DNA of 20,213 nt from Prevotella sp. UBA3776 (GCA_002369515.1 DFFM01000021.1:1-20213), one strand, 5' to 3'; positions 1-7,791 are shown, numbered from the stretch's first letter. The notes: a model not told the origin generated them from the sequence alone. Numbers and translations: made by a program.

Positions 1-31
1 GGGGTATTATACTAAAAGAGACAGTTGGTTG

Positions 32-163
32 AACGCTCTGCGTCTTTTCAAAAACCAATAAAAACAAAGAAAAACCAACAAAAACCAAGAGTTTCTACAA
101 AGAAAAACCTGTTTTTCCTTGTCCGTATTGGTTTTTATTGGTTTTTGAACGACGCGGAGCGTT
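32..163 (-). repeat. Repeat X, copy A (about 132 bp, inverted-repeat ends)
   Basis: AT-rich element with 13-bp terminal inverted repeats (32-44 and 151-163, 12 of 13 bases pairing) that continue inward as CAAAAACCAATAAAAAC against its complement, so the arms pair over about 35 bp. Its reverse complement aligns end to end with 18018-18147, roughly 85% identical by eye, including the central part around CGGACAA and ACAGGTTTTT. Conservation of the centre as well as the arms points to a dispersed element (MITE-like or a structured intergenic repeat) and not a chance hairpin. No transposase is present. Confidence 0.75.
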
Positions 164-241
164 ATTCTTCCATCTATGTGGATGATTTAAGCTACAAAGG
201 ATTTGGTGGTACGATTGCGGATAATCATTATAAACATTCAC

Positions 242-271
242 TTTCCGACAAGAAAAAATGGGTGTCGGAAA
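242..271 (+). terminator. Hairpin, possible terminator
   Basis: Perfect 9-bp stem TTTCCGACA/TGTCGGAAA with a 12-nt A-rich loop, followed after four bases by a run of six T (275-280). This fits an intrinsic terminator reading left to right, perhaps for a gene ending before the window. The upstream gene is not visible, so the role is inferred. Confidence 0.4.
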
Positions 272-280
272 CCTGTTTTT

Positions 281-343
281 TATCTCCCGACGACAGGTTG
301 AAATTCTCTAGAAAATTTCATCGCATCGTCGGGAGATATTTTT
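281..343 (+). terminator. Hairpin family Y, copy A (terminator-like)
   Basis: Perfect 13-bp stem TATCTCCCGACGA (281-293) / TCGTCGGGAGATA (326-338), with an inner stem TGAAATT/AATTTCA around a CTAGA centre, followed by a T-run. The same design (CTCCCGACG stem, CTAGA centre, GGGAGATATTTTT tail) recurs at 17897-17957 in the same orientation, where it follows the dap dehydrogenase gene. It is likely a terminator or a repeated terminator-like element. Confidence 0.55.
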
Positions 344-381
344 GTCACGCCAAGAAAGGGAGAAACAATGCCCGAGGCTAG

Positions 382-515
382 GTTTACAGTTTACAGTTTA
401 CGGCTTACAGTTTACAGTTTACGCCCCTACTGTCAACCATCCCCCTACTGTAAACTGTAAACTGTCAACTGTAAACCAACCCCCTATTGTAAACTGTAAA
501 CCATCCCCTGTCAAC
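382..515. repeat. Inverted arrays of 7-bp repeats upstream of the hut promoter
   Basis: Six consecutive 7-bp units of the type GTTTACA occupy 382-423. From 431 to 515 the complementary unit TGTAAAC or TGTCAAC appears eight times, singly or in short runs, separated by C-rich spacers such as CATCCCC. The two orientations can pair into a long hairpin or cruciform. No gene is present in 1-697: the open frames there run through this array and the X and Y repeats and look like no protein family. Confidence 0.8.
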
Positions 516-585
516 CATCCCATGAGACGGACGAAAGGCAATTTGGAAGGCAAAAGGCAAAAAGCGGTTTTTTATTCGACAAATA

Positions 586-617
586 TTTGGAAATAAGCCA
601 CAAAAGAAGTAAATTTG
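586..617 (+). promoter_or_regulatory. Bacteroidetes-type promoter of the hut operon
   Basis: TTTG at 586-589, a 20-bp spacer, then TAAATTTG at 610-617, an exact match to the known Bacteroidetes -33/-7 consensus (TTTG, about 19-21 bp, TAnnTTTG). The expected transcription start is a few bases after 617, giving a leader of about 75 nt before the ftcD ATG. No HutC-like regulator gene or clear operator is visible. Confidence 0.7.
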
Positions 618-697
618 CAACGCATTTGTAACTGCACATGCAACCGCAAAGCCAAAAAGCAGAATACTTGGAAAAACAAATAGCAAAACCCATTACT

Positions 698-2446
698 ATG
701 GAAAAACAGATTATCGAGTGCGTCCCCAACTTCAGCGAAGGACGCGACATGAATGTCATCAACCAGATTACCAACGAAATCAAGGCCGTGAAGGGCGTGA
801 AACTGCTCGACGTTGACCCCGGCGAAGCCACCAACCGCACGGTGGTGACCTTCGTGGGAGCTCCAGACGACGTTGTGGAGGCCGCTTTCAGAAGCGTGGG
901 CAAGGCCGCACAGCTCATCGACATGCGCCGCCACCACGGTGCGCATCCGCGCATGGGAGCCACCGACGTGCTGCCGCTGATACCTGTGGCCGGCATCACG
1001 CTCGAGGAGTGCGCCGCCCTGGCACGGAAACTGGCACAGCGGCTGGCCAGCGAGCTGAACATACCCTGCTACTGTTACGAGGCTGCCGCCTTTACGCCTG
1101 AGAGGAAGAACCTGGCCGTCTGTCGCGAAGGCGAATACGAGGCACTCGTGGAGAAGCTCACCACGCCCGGCAAGCAGCCCGACTATCTGCCCGAGGCGTT
1201 CAGCGCCGACGAGATGAAGGACACTGAAGGCAAGCCCTCGCCCCTGGCAGAGAGCATCTGCAAGACAGGCTGCACGGCCGTGGGTGCGCGCGACTTCCTC
1301 ATTGCCGTGAACTACAATCTGAACACCACCTCCACACGGCGCGCCAACGCCATCGCCTTCGACGTGCGCGAAAAGGGACGGCCCATAAGGGAAGGCCACC
1401 CCATCACGGGAAAAATCATCCGCGACATCAACGGCAACCCGCTCATGAAGCCCGGCACACTGAAATGCACCAAAGCCATAGGCTGGTACATCGACGAATA
1501 TGGAATCGCCCAGGTGTCGATGAACATGACCAACCTCAACGTAACCCCGTTGCACAAAGCCTTCGACGAGGTGTGCCGCTGCGCACAAAACCGGGGCATC
1601 CGCGTAACGGGCACCGAAATAGTGGGACTCATACCCAAGAAGACACTCATCGACGCAGGCAAGTATTTCCTGCAGAAACAGAACCGCTCGACGGGCATCC
1701 CCGAAGCCGACATCATCAACATCGCCATCAAGAGCATGGGGCTTGACGACCTGAAGCCGTTCAACCCGCGCGAGAAGGTGATTGAGTACATGCTCGACGA
1801 CGACGCCAGCGCCGGCAAGCAGAAACTGGTGGACCTGACCGTCAAGGGATTTGCCGAGGAGACTTCGCGCGAAAGCCCCGCACCCGGCGGCGGCACCATT
1901 GCCGCCTACATGGGGGCGCTGGGCGCAGCCCTGGGAGCGATGGTGGCCAACCTGTCGAGCCACAAGGCCGGATGGGACGACCGCTGCCCGGAATTCTCGG
2001 CGTGGGCCGACAAAGGACAGGCGCTGATGGCCGACCTGCTCCATCTGGTCGATGAGGACACCGAGGCCTTCAACCGCATCATGGCGGCCTTCGGAATGCC
2101 CAAAAAGACCGACGAGGACAAGGCCGCCCGTACGGCAGCAATCCAGCAAGCCACGCTCTATGCCGCACAGGTGCCCCTGCGCACCATGCAGGCCTCGCTG
2201 CGAGTGTTCGACCTCTGCCGTGCCATGGCCGAAGAGGGCAACCCCAACAGCGTGAGCGATGCCGGCGTGGGAGCCTTTGCCGCCCGCGCTGCCGTGCTGG
2301 GCGCCGGCCTGAACGTGAAGATCAATGCCGGAAGCCTGCAGGACCGCGCCGTGGCCGACAAGCTGATTGCCCAGGCCAACGAGCTCATCGCCCAGGCCAA
2401 CGCCGCCGAGCAAGAGATTGTGAAGATTGTTGAACAAAAACTATAA
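698..2446 (+). CDS. ftcD: Glutamate formimidoyltransferase / formimidoyl-THF cyclodeaminase (bifunctional)
   Basis: This 582-residue cytosolic enzyme carries out the last step of histidine breakdown. It moves the formimino group of formiminoglutamate to tetrahydrofolate, then releases ammonia to give methenyl-THF. The N-terminal half has the family start MEKQIIECVPNFSEG and the catalytic HHGAHPRMGATD motif (residues 79-90). The C-terminal cyclodeaminase starts near residue 380, with PAPGGGTIAA (394-403) and VDEDTEAF (451-458). A short internal repeat, LIAQANE/LIAQANA, lies near the C-terminus. The length fits the fused form; many bacteria split the two activities. The ATG at 698 is chosen because the family sequence starts there; an in-frame ATG at 638 would add 20 unrelated residues. 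It is first in the operon, 19 bp before hutU. Confidence 0.96.
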   Translation: MEKQIIECVPNFSEGRDMNVINQITNEIKAVKGVKLLDVDPGEATNRTVVTFVGAPDDVVEAAFRSVGKAAQLIDMRRHHGAHPRMGATDVLPLIPVAGITLEECAALARKLAQRLASELNIPCYCYEAAAFTPERKNLAVCREGEYEALVEKLTTPGKQPDYLPEAFSADEMKDTEGKPSPLAESICKTGCTAVGARDFLIAVNYNLNTTSTRRANAIAFDVREKGRPIREGHPITGKIIRDINGNPLMKPGTLKCTKAIGWYIDEYGIAQVSMNMTNLNVTPLHKAFDEVCRCAQNRGIRVTGTEIVGLIPKKTLIDAGKYFLQKQNRSTGIPEADIINIAIKSMGLDDLKPFNPREKVIEYMLDDDASAGKQKLVDLTVKGFAEETSRESPAPGGGTIAAYMGALGAALGAMVANLSSHKAGWDDRCPEFSAWADKGQALMADLLHLVDEDTEAFNRIMAAFGMPKKTDEDKAARTAAIQQATLYAAQVPLRTMQASLRVFDLCRAMAEEGNPNSVSDAGVGAFAARAAVLGAGLNVKINAGSLQDRAVADKLIAQANELIAQANAAEQEIVKIVEQKL

Positions 2447-2465
2447 ATACACACCAAAAACAACC

Positions 2466-4466
2466 ATGACAAACGAACAATTCAGACAAGAGATAGCCCA
2501 GGGCATTCCCTCCACACTGCCCGAGCCAAAACCATACGACCCTGAAATCAACCACGCGCCCAAGCGCAAGGACATCCTCACCCGCGAACAGAAGCAGCTG
2601 GCGCTGCGCAACGCGCTGCGCTACTTTCCCAAACACCTGCACGCACAGCTGGCTCCCGAGTTTGCAGAGGAACTGAAACAATACGGACGCATCTACATGT
2701 ACCGCTACCGCCCCAGCTACGAGATGTACGCGCGCCCCATCGACGAGTATCCCGCCCGCAGCCGACAGGCGGCAGCCATCATGCTGATGATTCAGAACAA
2801 CCTCGACCCGCGCGTGGCCCAACACCCGCACGAGCTGATCATCTACGGCGGCAACGGCGCCATCTTCCAAAACTGGGCGCAGTACCGACTGGTGATGAAA
2901 TACCTGAGCGAGATGACCGACGAGCAAACCCTCGTCATGTACAGCGGCCACCCGTTGGGGCTGTTCCCATCGCACAAGAATGCGCCCCGCGTGGTGGTGA
3001 CCAACGGCATGGTGATTCCCAACTACTCGAAACCTGACGACTGGGAGCGCATGAACGCCATGGGCGTAAGCCAGTATGGGCAGATGACTGCCGGTTCGTA
3101 CATGTACATAGGCCCGCAGGGCATCGTCCACGGCACCACCATCACCGTGCTCAATGCAGCCCGCAAGGTGGGCGGCGACAACATGAAGCTCTTCGTCACC
3201 GCCGGCTTGGGCGGCATGTCGGGCGCACAGCCCAAGGCTGGCAACATTGCCGGCGTGGTGAGCGTGACGGCCGAAATCAACCCCAAGGCAGCACAGAAAC
3301 GCTACGACCAGGGATGGGTGGACGAACTGCACTACAACCTGGACGAGCTGATGCCAGCCGTGCGCAAGGCCGTAGAAGAACGGCGCGTGGTCAGCATGGC
3401 CTATGTGGGCAACGTGGTCGATCTCTGGGAACGGCTGGCCGACGAGGGCGTCCGGGTGGACCTTGGCAGCGACCAGACGTCGCTGCACAACCCGTGGGCG
3501 GGAGGCTACTACCCCGTGGGCTACACGCTCGAAGAGTCAAAGCGCATGATGGCCGACGAACCCGAGCGTTTCAAGGAGGCCGTGCAGGCTTCGCTGCGCC
3601 GACAAGTGGCCGCCATCAACCGTCTGACCGAGCGCGGCATGTATTTCTTCGACTATGGCAACGCCTTCCTCTTGGAGTCGGGACGCGCCGGGGCCGACAT
3701 CTTCAAGCAGCAGGACGGCGAGCGCAAGTTCCGCTACCCCAGCTACGTTCAGGACATCATGGGGCCCATGTTCTTCGACTACGGTTTCGGGCCGTTCCGC
3801 TGGGTTTGCTCGTCGGGCGACCCGAAAGACCTGGAAACCACCGACCGGCTGGCAGCACAGGTTCTGGAGGACATCATGAAGACCGCCCCCGCCGACATAC
3901 AAGGACAAATGGCCGACAACATACACTGGATAAAGGAGGCCGGCCGCAACCACCTGGTGGTGGGCTCGCAGGCGCGCATCCTCTACGCCGACTGCGAGGG
4001 CCGCACCAAAATAGCCTTGGCCTTCAACGACGCCATCCGGCGCGGCGAGCTGTCGGCACCCGTGGTGCTGGGCCGCGACCACCACGACGTGAGCGGCACC
4101 GACTCGCCCTTCCGCGAAACCAGCAACATCTACGACGGCTCGCAGTTCTGCGCCGACATGGCCGTGCAAAACGTCATCGGCGACTCCTTCCGAGGAGCCA
4201 CGTGGGTGAGCATACACAACGGTGGCGGTGTAGGCTGGGGCGAGGTCATCAATGGCGGTTTCGGCATGGTGATTGACGGCAGCGAGGACAGCGAGCGCCA
4301 CATACGCGAAATGCTCTTCTGGGACGTGAACAACGGCATTGCGCGCCGCTCGTGGGCCCGCAACAGCGGTTCGATGGACGCCATCCGCCGCGAAATGGAG
4401 CGTACGCCCGGCCTGCTGGTAACACTGCCCAACTTGGTGGACGACAGCATTGTCAATCAATTCTAA
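2466..4466 (+). CDS. hutU: Urocanate hydratase
   Basis: This 666-residue cytosolic enzyme converts urocanate to 4-imidazolone-5-propionate using tightly bound NAD+. Visible motifs are YGGNGAIFQNW (127-137), the NAD-binding TAGLGGMSGAQ (245-255), GSDQTSLHNP (334-343), FGPFRWVCSSGDP (441-453) with the conserved active-site-region cysteine at 448, and a late GGGVGWGEVINGG segment. It is about 110 residues longer than the classical Pseudomonas enzyme (about 557), as expected for the long Bacteroidota form. The start at 2466 is preferred over an in-frame ATG at 2427 that overlaps ftcD and adds an unrelated 13-residue leader. It sits 19 bp after ftcD and 114 bp before hutH. Confidence 0.96.
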   Translation: MTNEQFRQEIAQGIPSTLPEPKPYDPEINHAPKRKDILTREQKQLALRNALRYFPKHLHAQLAPEFAEELKQYGRIYMYRYRPSYEMYARPIDEYPARSRQAAAIMLMIQNNLDPRVAQHPHELIIYGGNGAIFQNWAQYRLVMKYLSEMTDEQTLVMYSGHPLGLFPSHKNAPRVVVTNGMVIPNYSKPDDWERMNAMGVSQYGQMTAGSYMYIGPQGIVHGTTITVLNAARKVGGDNMKLFVTAGLGGMSGAQPKAGNIAGVVSVTAEINPKAAQKRYDQGWVDELHYNLDELMPAVRKAVEERRVVSMAYVGNVVDLWERLADEGVRVDLGSDQTSLHNPWAGGYYPVGYTLEESKRMMADEPERFKEAVQASLRRQVAAINRLTERGMYFFDYGNAFLLESGRAGADIFKQQDGERKFRYPSYVQDIMGPMFFDYGFGPFRWVCSSGDPKDLETTDRLAAQVLEDIMKTAPADIQGQMADNIHWIKEAGRNHLVVGSQARILYADCEGRTKIALAFNDAIRRGELSAPVVLGRDHHDVSGTDSPFRETSNIYDGSQFCADMAVQNVIGDSFRGATWVSIHNGGGVGWGEVINGGFGMVIDGSEDSERHIREMLFWDVNNGIARRSWARNSGSMDAIRREMERTPGLLVTLPNLVDDSIVNQF

Positions 4467-4473
4467 GAAAACA

Positions 4474-4563
4474 GCCAACATAGCCACTATAGTTACCATA
4501 GTTACCATAGTTACCATAGTTACCATAGTTACCATAGTTACCATAGTTACCATAGTCACCATA
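4474..4563. repeat. 9-bp tandem repeat between hutU and hutH
   Basis: Seven perfect GTTACCATA units cover 4492-4554, with degenerate units before (4474-4491) and one variant, GTCACCATA, after (4555-4563). The array fills most of the 114-bp gap and ends 17 bp before the hutH ATG, next to an A-rich leader. Identical units without spacers rule out a CRISPR array. The copy number could change by replication slippage. Confidence 0.9.
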
Positions 4564-4580
4564 AAAAAACAAAAAAAACA

Positions 4581-6068
4581 ATGACACACTACATATCTGC
4601 AGAACACCTCACCATAGAGAAAATCGGTGAAATCATTTACTCCGGCGCAAAGCTCGAACTCAGCGAAGACGCCAAGCAGCGCATACGCCGCTGCCGCAAC
4701 TATCTGGACAAGAAAATCAGCAGCAACGGCGAACCCATCTACGGCGTAACCACTGGCTTTGGCTCGCTCTGCAACGTGAGCATAGGCAAAGACCAACTCT
4801 CGCGCCTGCAAATCAATCTCATCAAAAGCCACGCCTGCGGCACCGGCGAGCGTGTGCCCAACGACATCGTGAAAATCATGATGCTGCTCAAGATACAGTC
4901 GCTCAGCTACGGCTACTCGGGTGCCAAGATGGACACTGTGCAGCGACTCGTGCAGTTCTTCAACAACGACATCTACCCCATCGTCTATAAACAAGGCTCG
5001 CTGGGCGCATCGGGCGACCTAGTGCCGCTGGCCCACCTCTGCCTGCCCCTGCTCGGTTTGGGCGAGGTGGAGTATCAGGGCAAAGTGATGAGCGGAGCCG
5101 AAATGCTGCACAAGAAGCGCTGGAAACCCATCGAACTGGCTTCAAAGGAGGGACTGGCACTGCTCAACGGAACACAGAACATGAGCGCCTTCGCCGTGTG
5201 GTCGCTGCTCAGAGCCCAGAAGCTCAGCCAGTGGGCCGACAAGATTGCAGCCATGAGCCTCGACGCCTTCGACGGGCGCATCGAACCGTTCATCCATGCC
5301 GTCCACACCGTGCGTCCCCACCTGGGACAGATAGAAACGGCCAAGCGCATGCGCGAGCTGCTCGAAGGAAGCCAAATCCTGAACAACATCAAGGCCCACG
5401 TGCAAGACCCCTACTCGTTCCGCTGCGTACCCCAGGTACACGGTGCCGTGAAGGACACCATCCGCTACGTCAAGTCGGTCATCGACATCGAAATCAACTC
5501 GGCCACCGACAACCCCACCGTTTGCCCCGATGAAGACCTCATCATCTCAGCAGGCAACTTTCACGGCGAGCCCATCGCACTGCCCATCGACTTCCTTTCC
5601 ATCGCAATGAGCGAGTTGGCCGACATCTCCGAACGGCGCATCTACCGCCTTGTGTCGGGCACACGCGGCCTGCCCAGTTTCTTGGTGGCCAACCCGGGGG
5701 TGAACAGCGGATTCATGATTACCCAATACACCGCCGCGTCGGTGGTGTCGCTCAACAAGAGCCTCGCCATGCCCTCGTCGGTTGACAGCATCCCCTCGTG
5801 CCAAGACCAGGAAGACCTTGTCTCGATGGGTGCCAACGCCGCCATCAAACTCTACAAGGTGATTCTCAACACCGAGCGTGTGTTGGCCATCGAACTGTTC
5901 AACGCAGCCCAAGCCCTCGACTTCCGACTGCCGCTGAAATCGTCGGCACCCCTCGTGCAGCTCCACGACGAGTATCGGCGCGTGGTGCCCTTCATCCTCA
6001 ACGACGAACTGATGTACCCACACATCGAAAACTCCATACAGTTCTTGCGCACCCACAGCCCGCTATGA
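4581..6068 (+). CDS. hutH: Histidine ammonia-lyase
   Basis: This 495-residue cytosolic enzyme removes ammonia from L-histidine to give trans-urocanate, the entry step of the pathway. The MIO cofactor-forming triad Ala-Ser-Gly is at 143-145 in GSLGASGDLVPLAH. YGVTTGFG (54-61) carries the conserved active-site tyrosine, and NSATDNP lies in the middle of the protein. Length and motif order are normal for the family. The ATG at 4581 follows an A-rich leader with no Shine-Dalgarno site, typical of Bacteroidota. The stop overlaps the hutI start by 4 nt (ATGA at 6065-6068), which suggests translational coupling. The specific histidine assignment, against tyrosine or phenylalanine lyases, rests partly on the operon context. 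Confidence 0.96.
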   Translation: MTHYISAEHLTIEKIGEIIYSGAKLELSEDAKQRIRRCRNYLDKKISSNGEPIYGVTTGFGSLCNVSIGKDQLSRLQINLIKSHACGTGERVPNDIVKIMMLLKIQSLSYGYSGAKMDTVQRLVQFFNNDIYPIVYKQGSLGASGDLVPLAHLCLPLLGLGEVEYQGKVMSGAEMLHKKRWKPIELASKEGLALLNGTQNMSAFAVWSLLRAQKLSQWADKIAAMSLDAFDGRIEPFIHAVHTVRPHLGQIETAKRMRELLEGSQILNNIKAHVQDPYSFRCVPQVHGAVKDTIRYVKSVIDIEINSATDNPTVCPDEDLIISAGNFHGEPIALPIDFLSIAMSELADISERRIYRLVSGTRGLPSFLVANPGVNSGFMITQYTAASVVSLNKSLAMPSSVDSIPSCQDQEDLVSMGANAAIKLYKVILNTERVLAIELFNAAQALDFRLPLKSSAPLVQLHDEYRRVVPFILNDELMYPHIENSIQFLRTHSPL

Positions 6069-7390
6069 CACAACTTCTCATAACAAACATCGGCCTGCTG
6101 GCCGGAATCGACCAAGGAAAGCCCTGTCTGCGGGGCGCGGAGATGGCGCGCATGGAAACGCTTCGCGACGCCTGGCTCCTCTGCGAAGACGGGCGCATAA
6201 AAGACTTTGGAACAGGAGCCCCCCTCTCATCCCCCCTGGGGGGGAAGCCCAGCGCGCAGGAAGCCTCCCCTACGGGGGGAGGCTTGGATGGGGCATCTCT
6301 CTCCCCCCAGGGGGAGTCGGAGGGGGCTTCCCTCCTCGACGCACAGGGTGGCACCGTGCTGCCCGCCTTCTGCGACGCCCACACCCATTTGGTCTATGCC
6401 GGCAGCCGAGAGGGCGAGTTTGTTGACAAAATCCGCGGACTGAGCTATGCCGAGATAGCGCGCCGTGGCGGAGGCATTCTCAACTCTGCCGACCGACTTC
6501 ACGCCATGGGCGAAGACGAGCTCTACGAACAGGCCATGCAGCGCATCGACGAAATCGTGCGCAAAGGCACCGGGGCGGTGGAAATCAAGAGTGGTTACGG
6601 ACTGAACACCGACGACGAACTGAAGATGCTGCGCGTCATTCGGCGCATCCGCCAGTCGGCGCCCCTGTGCGTGAAAAGCACCTTCCTCGGGGCCCATGCC
6701 GTAGGCCGGAAGTATCAGGGTCGCCAGTCGGACTATGTTGACATGGTGGTCAACGAAATGATTCCGGAAGTGGGTCGCCAGCAACTGGCCGACTTCATCG
6801 ACGTTTTCTGCGACGAAGGATTCTTCACCCCCGAGGAAACCGCCCGCATACTCGAGGCGGGAGCCCGCTGGGGCATGCGTCCGAAAATCCATGCGCAAGA
6901 ACTTGCCGACTCTGGAGGCGTTGCCGTGGCCGTCAGCCACGATGCCCTCAGCGTCGATCATCTGGAGAGCATGACCGACCGCGACATAGAGCTGCTCAGG
7001 AGCGGCACCACCATCCCCACGGCGCTGCCCGGCACATCGTTCTTCCTGAACATGCCCTACGCCCCCGCGCGGAAAATGCTGGCCGCCGGCCTTCCGCTGG
7101 CCATAGCCAGCGACTACAACCCCGGCTCCACCCCATCGGGCGACATGAAGTTTGTGGTGTCGCTGGGCTGCATCAAACTGCGGCTCACCCCCACCGAGGC
7201 ACTCAACGCCGCCACCATCAACGCCGCAGCAGCCATGGGAGTGGGCGACCAACTGGGATCCATCGCCCGAGGCAAAGTGGCAAACCTCATTCTCACCCAC
7301 CCCATCCCGTCGCTCGACTACATCCCCTATGCCTACACTACGCCCATCGTAAGGGAAACCATCCTCAGAGGAAGAAGGGTGGAGAAATAG
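6065..7390 (+). CDS. hutI: Imidazolonepropionase with an in-frame palindromic-repeat insertion
   Basis: This 441-residue zinc or iron amidohydrolase opens the ring of imidazolonepropionate to give formiminoglutamate, the FtcD substrate. Metal and active-site motifs are visible: DAHTH (104-108), LGAHA (208-212), KIHAQE (274-279) and SDYNPGS (349-355). The start is the ATG overlapping the hutH stop. The protein is about 30-40 residues longer than usual (near 405-415). The surplus is residues 51-89, rich in G, S and P, lying between the N-terminal strands and the GTVLPAFCDAHTH segment. It is encoded by a palindromic element also found in sprA. The insertion falls in the small N-terminal beta domain, away from the metal site, so the enzyme may still be active; this is inferred. 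It is the last gene of the operon. Confidence 0.95.
   Translation: MTQLLITNIGLLAGIDQGKPCLRGAEMARMETLRDAWLLCEDGRIKDFGTGAPLSSPLGGKPSAQEASPTGGGLDGASLSPQGESEGASLLDAQGGTVLPAFCDAHTHLVYAGSREGEFVDKIRGLSYAEIARRGGGILNSADRLHAMGEDELYEQAMQRIDEIVRKGTGAVEIKSGYGLNTDDELKMLRVIRRIRQSAPLCVKSTFLGAHAVGRKYQGRQSDYVDMVVNEMIPEVGRQQLADFIDVFCDEGFFTPEETARILEAGARWGMRPKIHAQELADSGGVAVAVSHDALSVDHLESMTDRDIELLRSGTTIPTALPGTSFFLNMPYAPARKMLAAGLPLAIASDYNPGSTPSGDMKFVVSLGCIKLRLTPTEALNAATINAAAAMGVGDQLGSIARGKVANLILTHPIPSLDYIPYAYTTPIVRETILRGRRVEK
6215..6331 (+). repeat. In-frame GC-rich palindromic element inside hutI
   Basis: A 117-bp, 39-codon segment built of palindromes: CCCCCCTGGGGGG near 6231-6243, GCCTCCCC/GGGGAGGC around 6262-6282, and CTCCCCCCAGGGGGAG at 6301-6316, with outer ends GGAGCCCCC and GGGGGCTTCC. 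Its first 30 bases (6218-6247) match 29 of 30 bases of the sprA element on the opposite genomic strand (9615-9644). Its last 31 (6301-6331) match exactly at 9564-9594. This copy has about 33 extra bases forming a middle hairpin. It encodes APLSSPLGGK and SPQGESEGAS-type peptide. Confidence 0.85.
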
Positions 7391-7421
7391 GCAACAACCG
7401 CAAACTTGACACTACGCATGC

Positions 7422-7489
7422 CCCTCCAGAATGAACGGGAGCAGACAGGAGATTCATTTCTCCCGCCTGCTCCCGTTCATTTTGGAGGG
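7422..7489. terminator. 68-bp palindrome after hutI, possible bidirectional terminator
   Basis: The left arm (7422-7444) and right arm (7467-7489) pair over 23 bp with one G-T wobble. Inside them GGAGA/TCTCC (7448-7452, 7459-7463) extends the fold around a 6-nt loop. It lies 31 bp past the hutI stop and before convergent minus-strand sequence. No clear T-run follows on either side, so classical intrinsic termination is uncertain; it may instead be a dispersed palindromic repeat. Confidence 0.5.
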
Positions 7490-7506
7490 TTACTCTCTGT
7501 CAAAGT

Positions 7507-7788
7507 TCAGAAGCTGCCACGCAATTCTGTGGTATAGCTGCTCAAGGCACTTTTCAATTCGCTGACGACACCATAGTTATCGTCCTCGCTGCTATTGTCG
7601 AAACTCCATTTGAAATCGCCGTGGTTCAACCGCCCGGCCCCCCAATAGCCCGTCACCAGCGAAGGCACGTCGGCCGCACTGTCAGGCGTATAGCTGTACA
7701 TAAGGCTGCTGTTGGTGTCGAAGTTGTCGTAGGTGGTGCCACCTTGCTTTGCCTTGTACGAGGCAGGCACCTGTTGCGCAGCCCACAA
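7507..7788 (-). CDS. Orphan 93-residue ORF, possible C-terminal gene remnant
   Basis: Open frame of 93 residues downstream of sprA. The composition is protein-like (YDNFDTNSSLMYSYTPDS and VSELKSALSSYTTELRG segments, many aromatic, Ser and Asp residues), but no family is recognised. No ATG is available: the first possible start is TTG at 7788, and an in-frame TAA lies three codons upstream. There is no signal peptide or lipobox. It could be the surviving C-terminus of a secreted or surface protein whose 5' part was lost, or a short real gene. The gap 7391-7862 otherwise holds only the palindrome after hutI and small hairpins. Confidence 0.3.
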   Translation of the reverse strand: MWAAQQVPASYKAKQGGTTYDNFDTNSSLMYSYTPDSAADVPSLVTGYWGAGRLNHGDFKWSFDNSSEDDNYGVVSELKSALSSYTTELRGSF

Positions 7789-7791
7789 ATT

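Noticed and set aside
25..381. Open frame of 118 codons at the left end
   Set aside because: It runs through repeat X and the two hairpins; the peptide is a translation of repeats with no family resemblance.
342..596. Open frame with repeated QFTVYGLQFTVY-type peptide
   Set aside because: It is generated by the 7-bp arrays, and its 3' end reaches into the hut promoter.
572..2437. Long antisense frame over ftcD
   Set aside because: Shadow of a GC-rich gene; the opposite strand encodes a clear FtcD with all motifs.
4492..4563. Regular repeats that might be a CRISPR array
   Set aside because: Units are 9 bp and contiguous with no unique spacers, and no cas gene is present.
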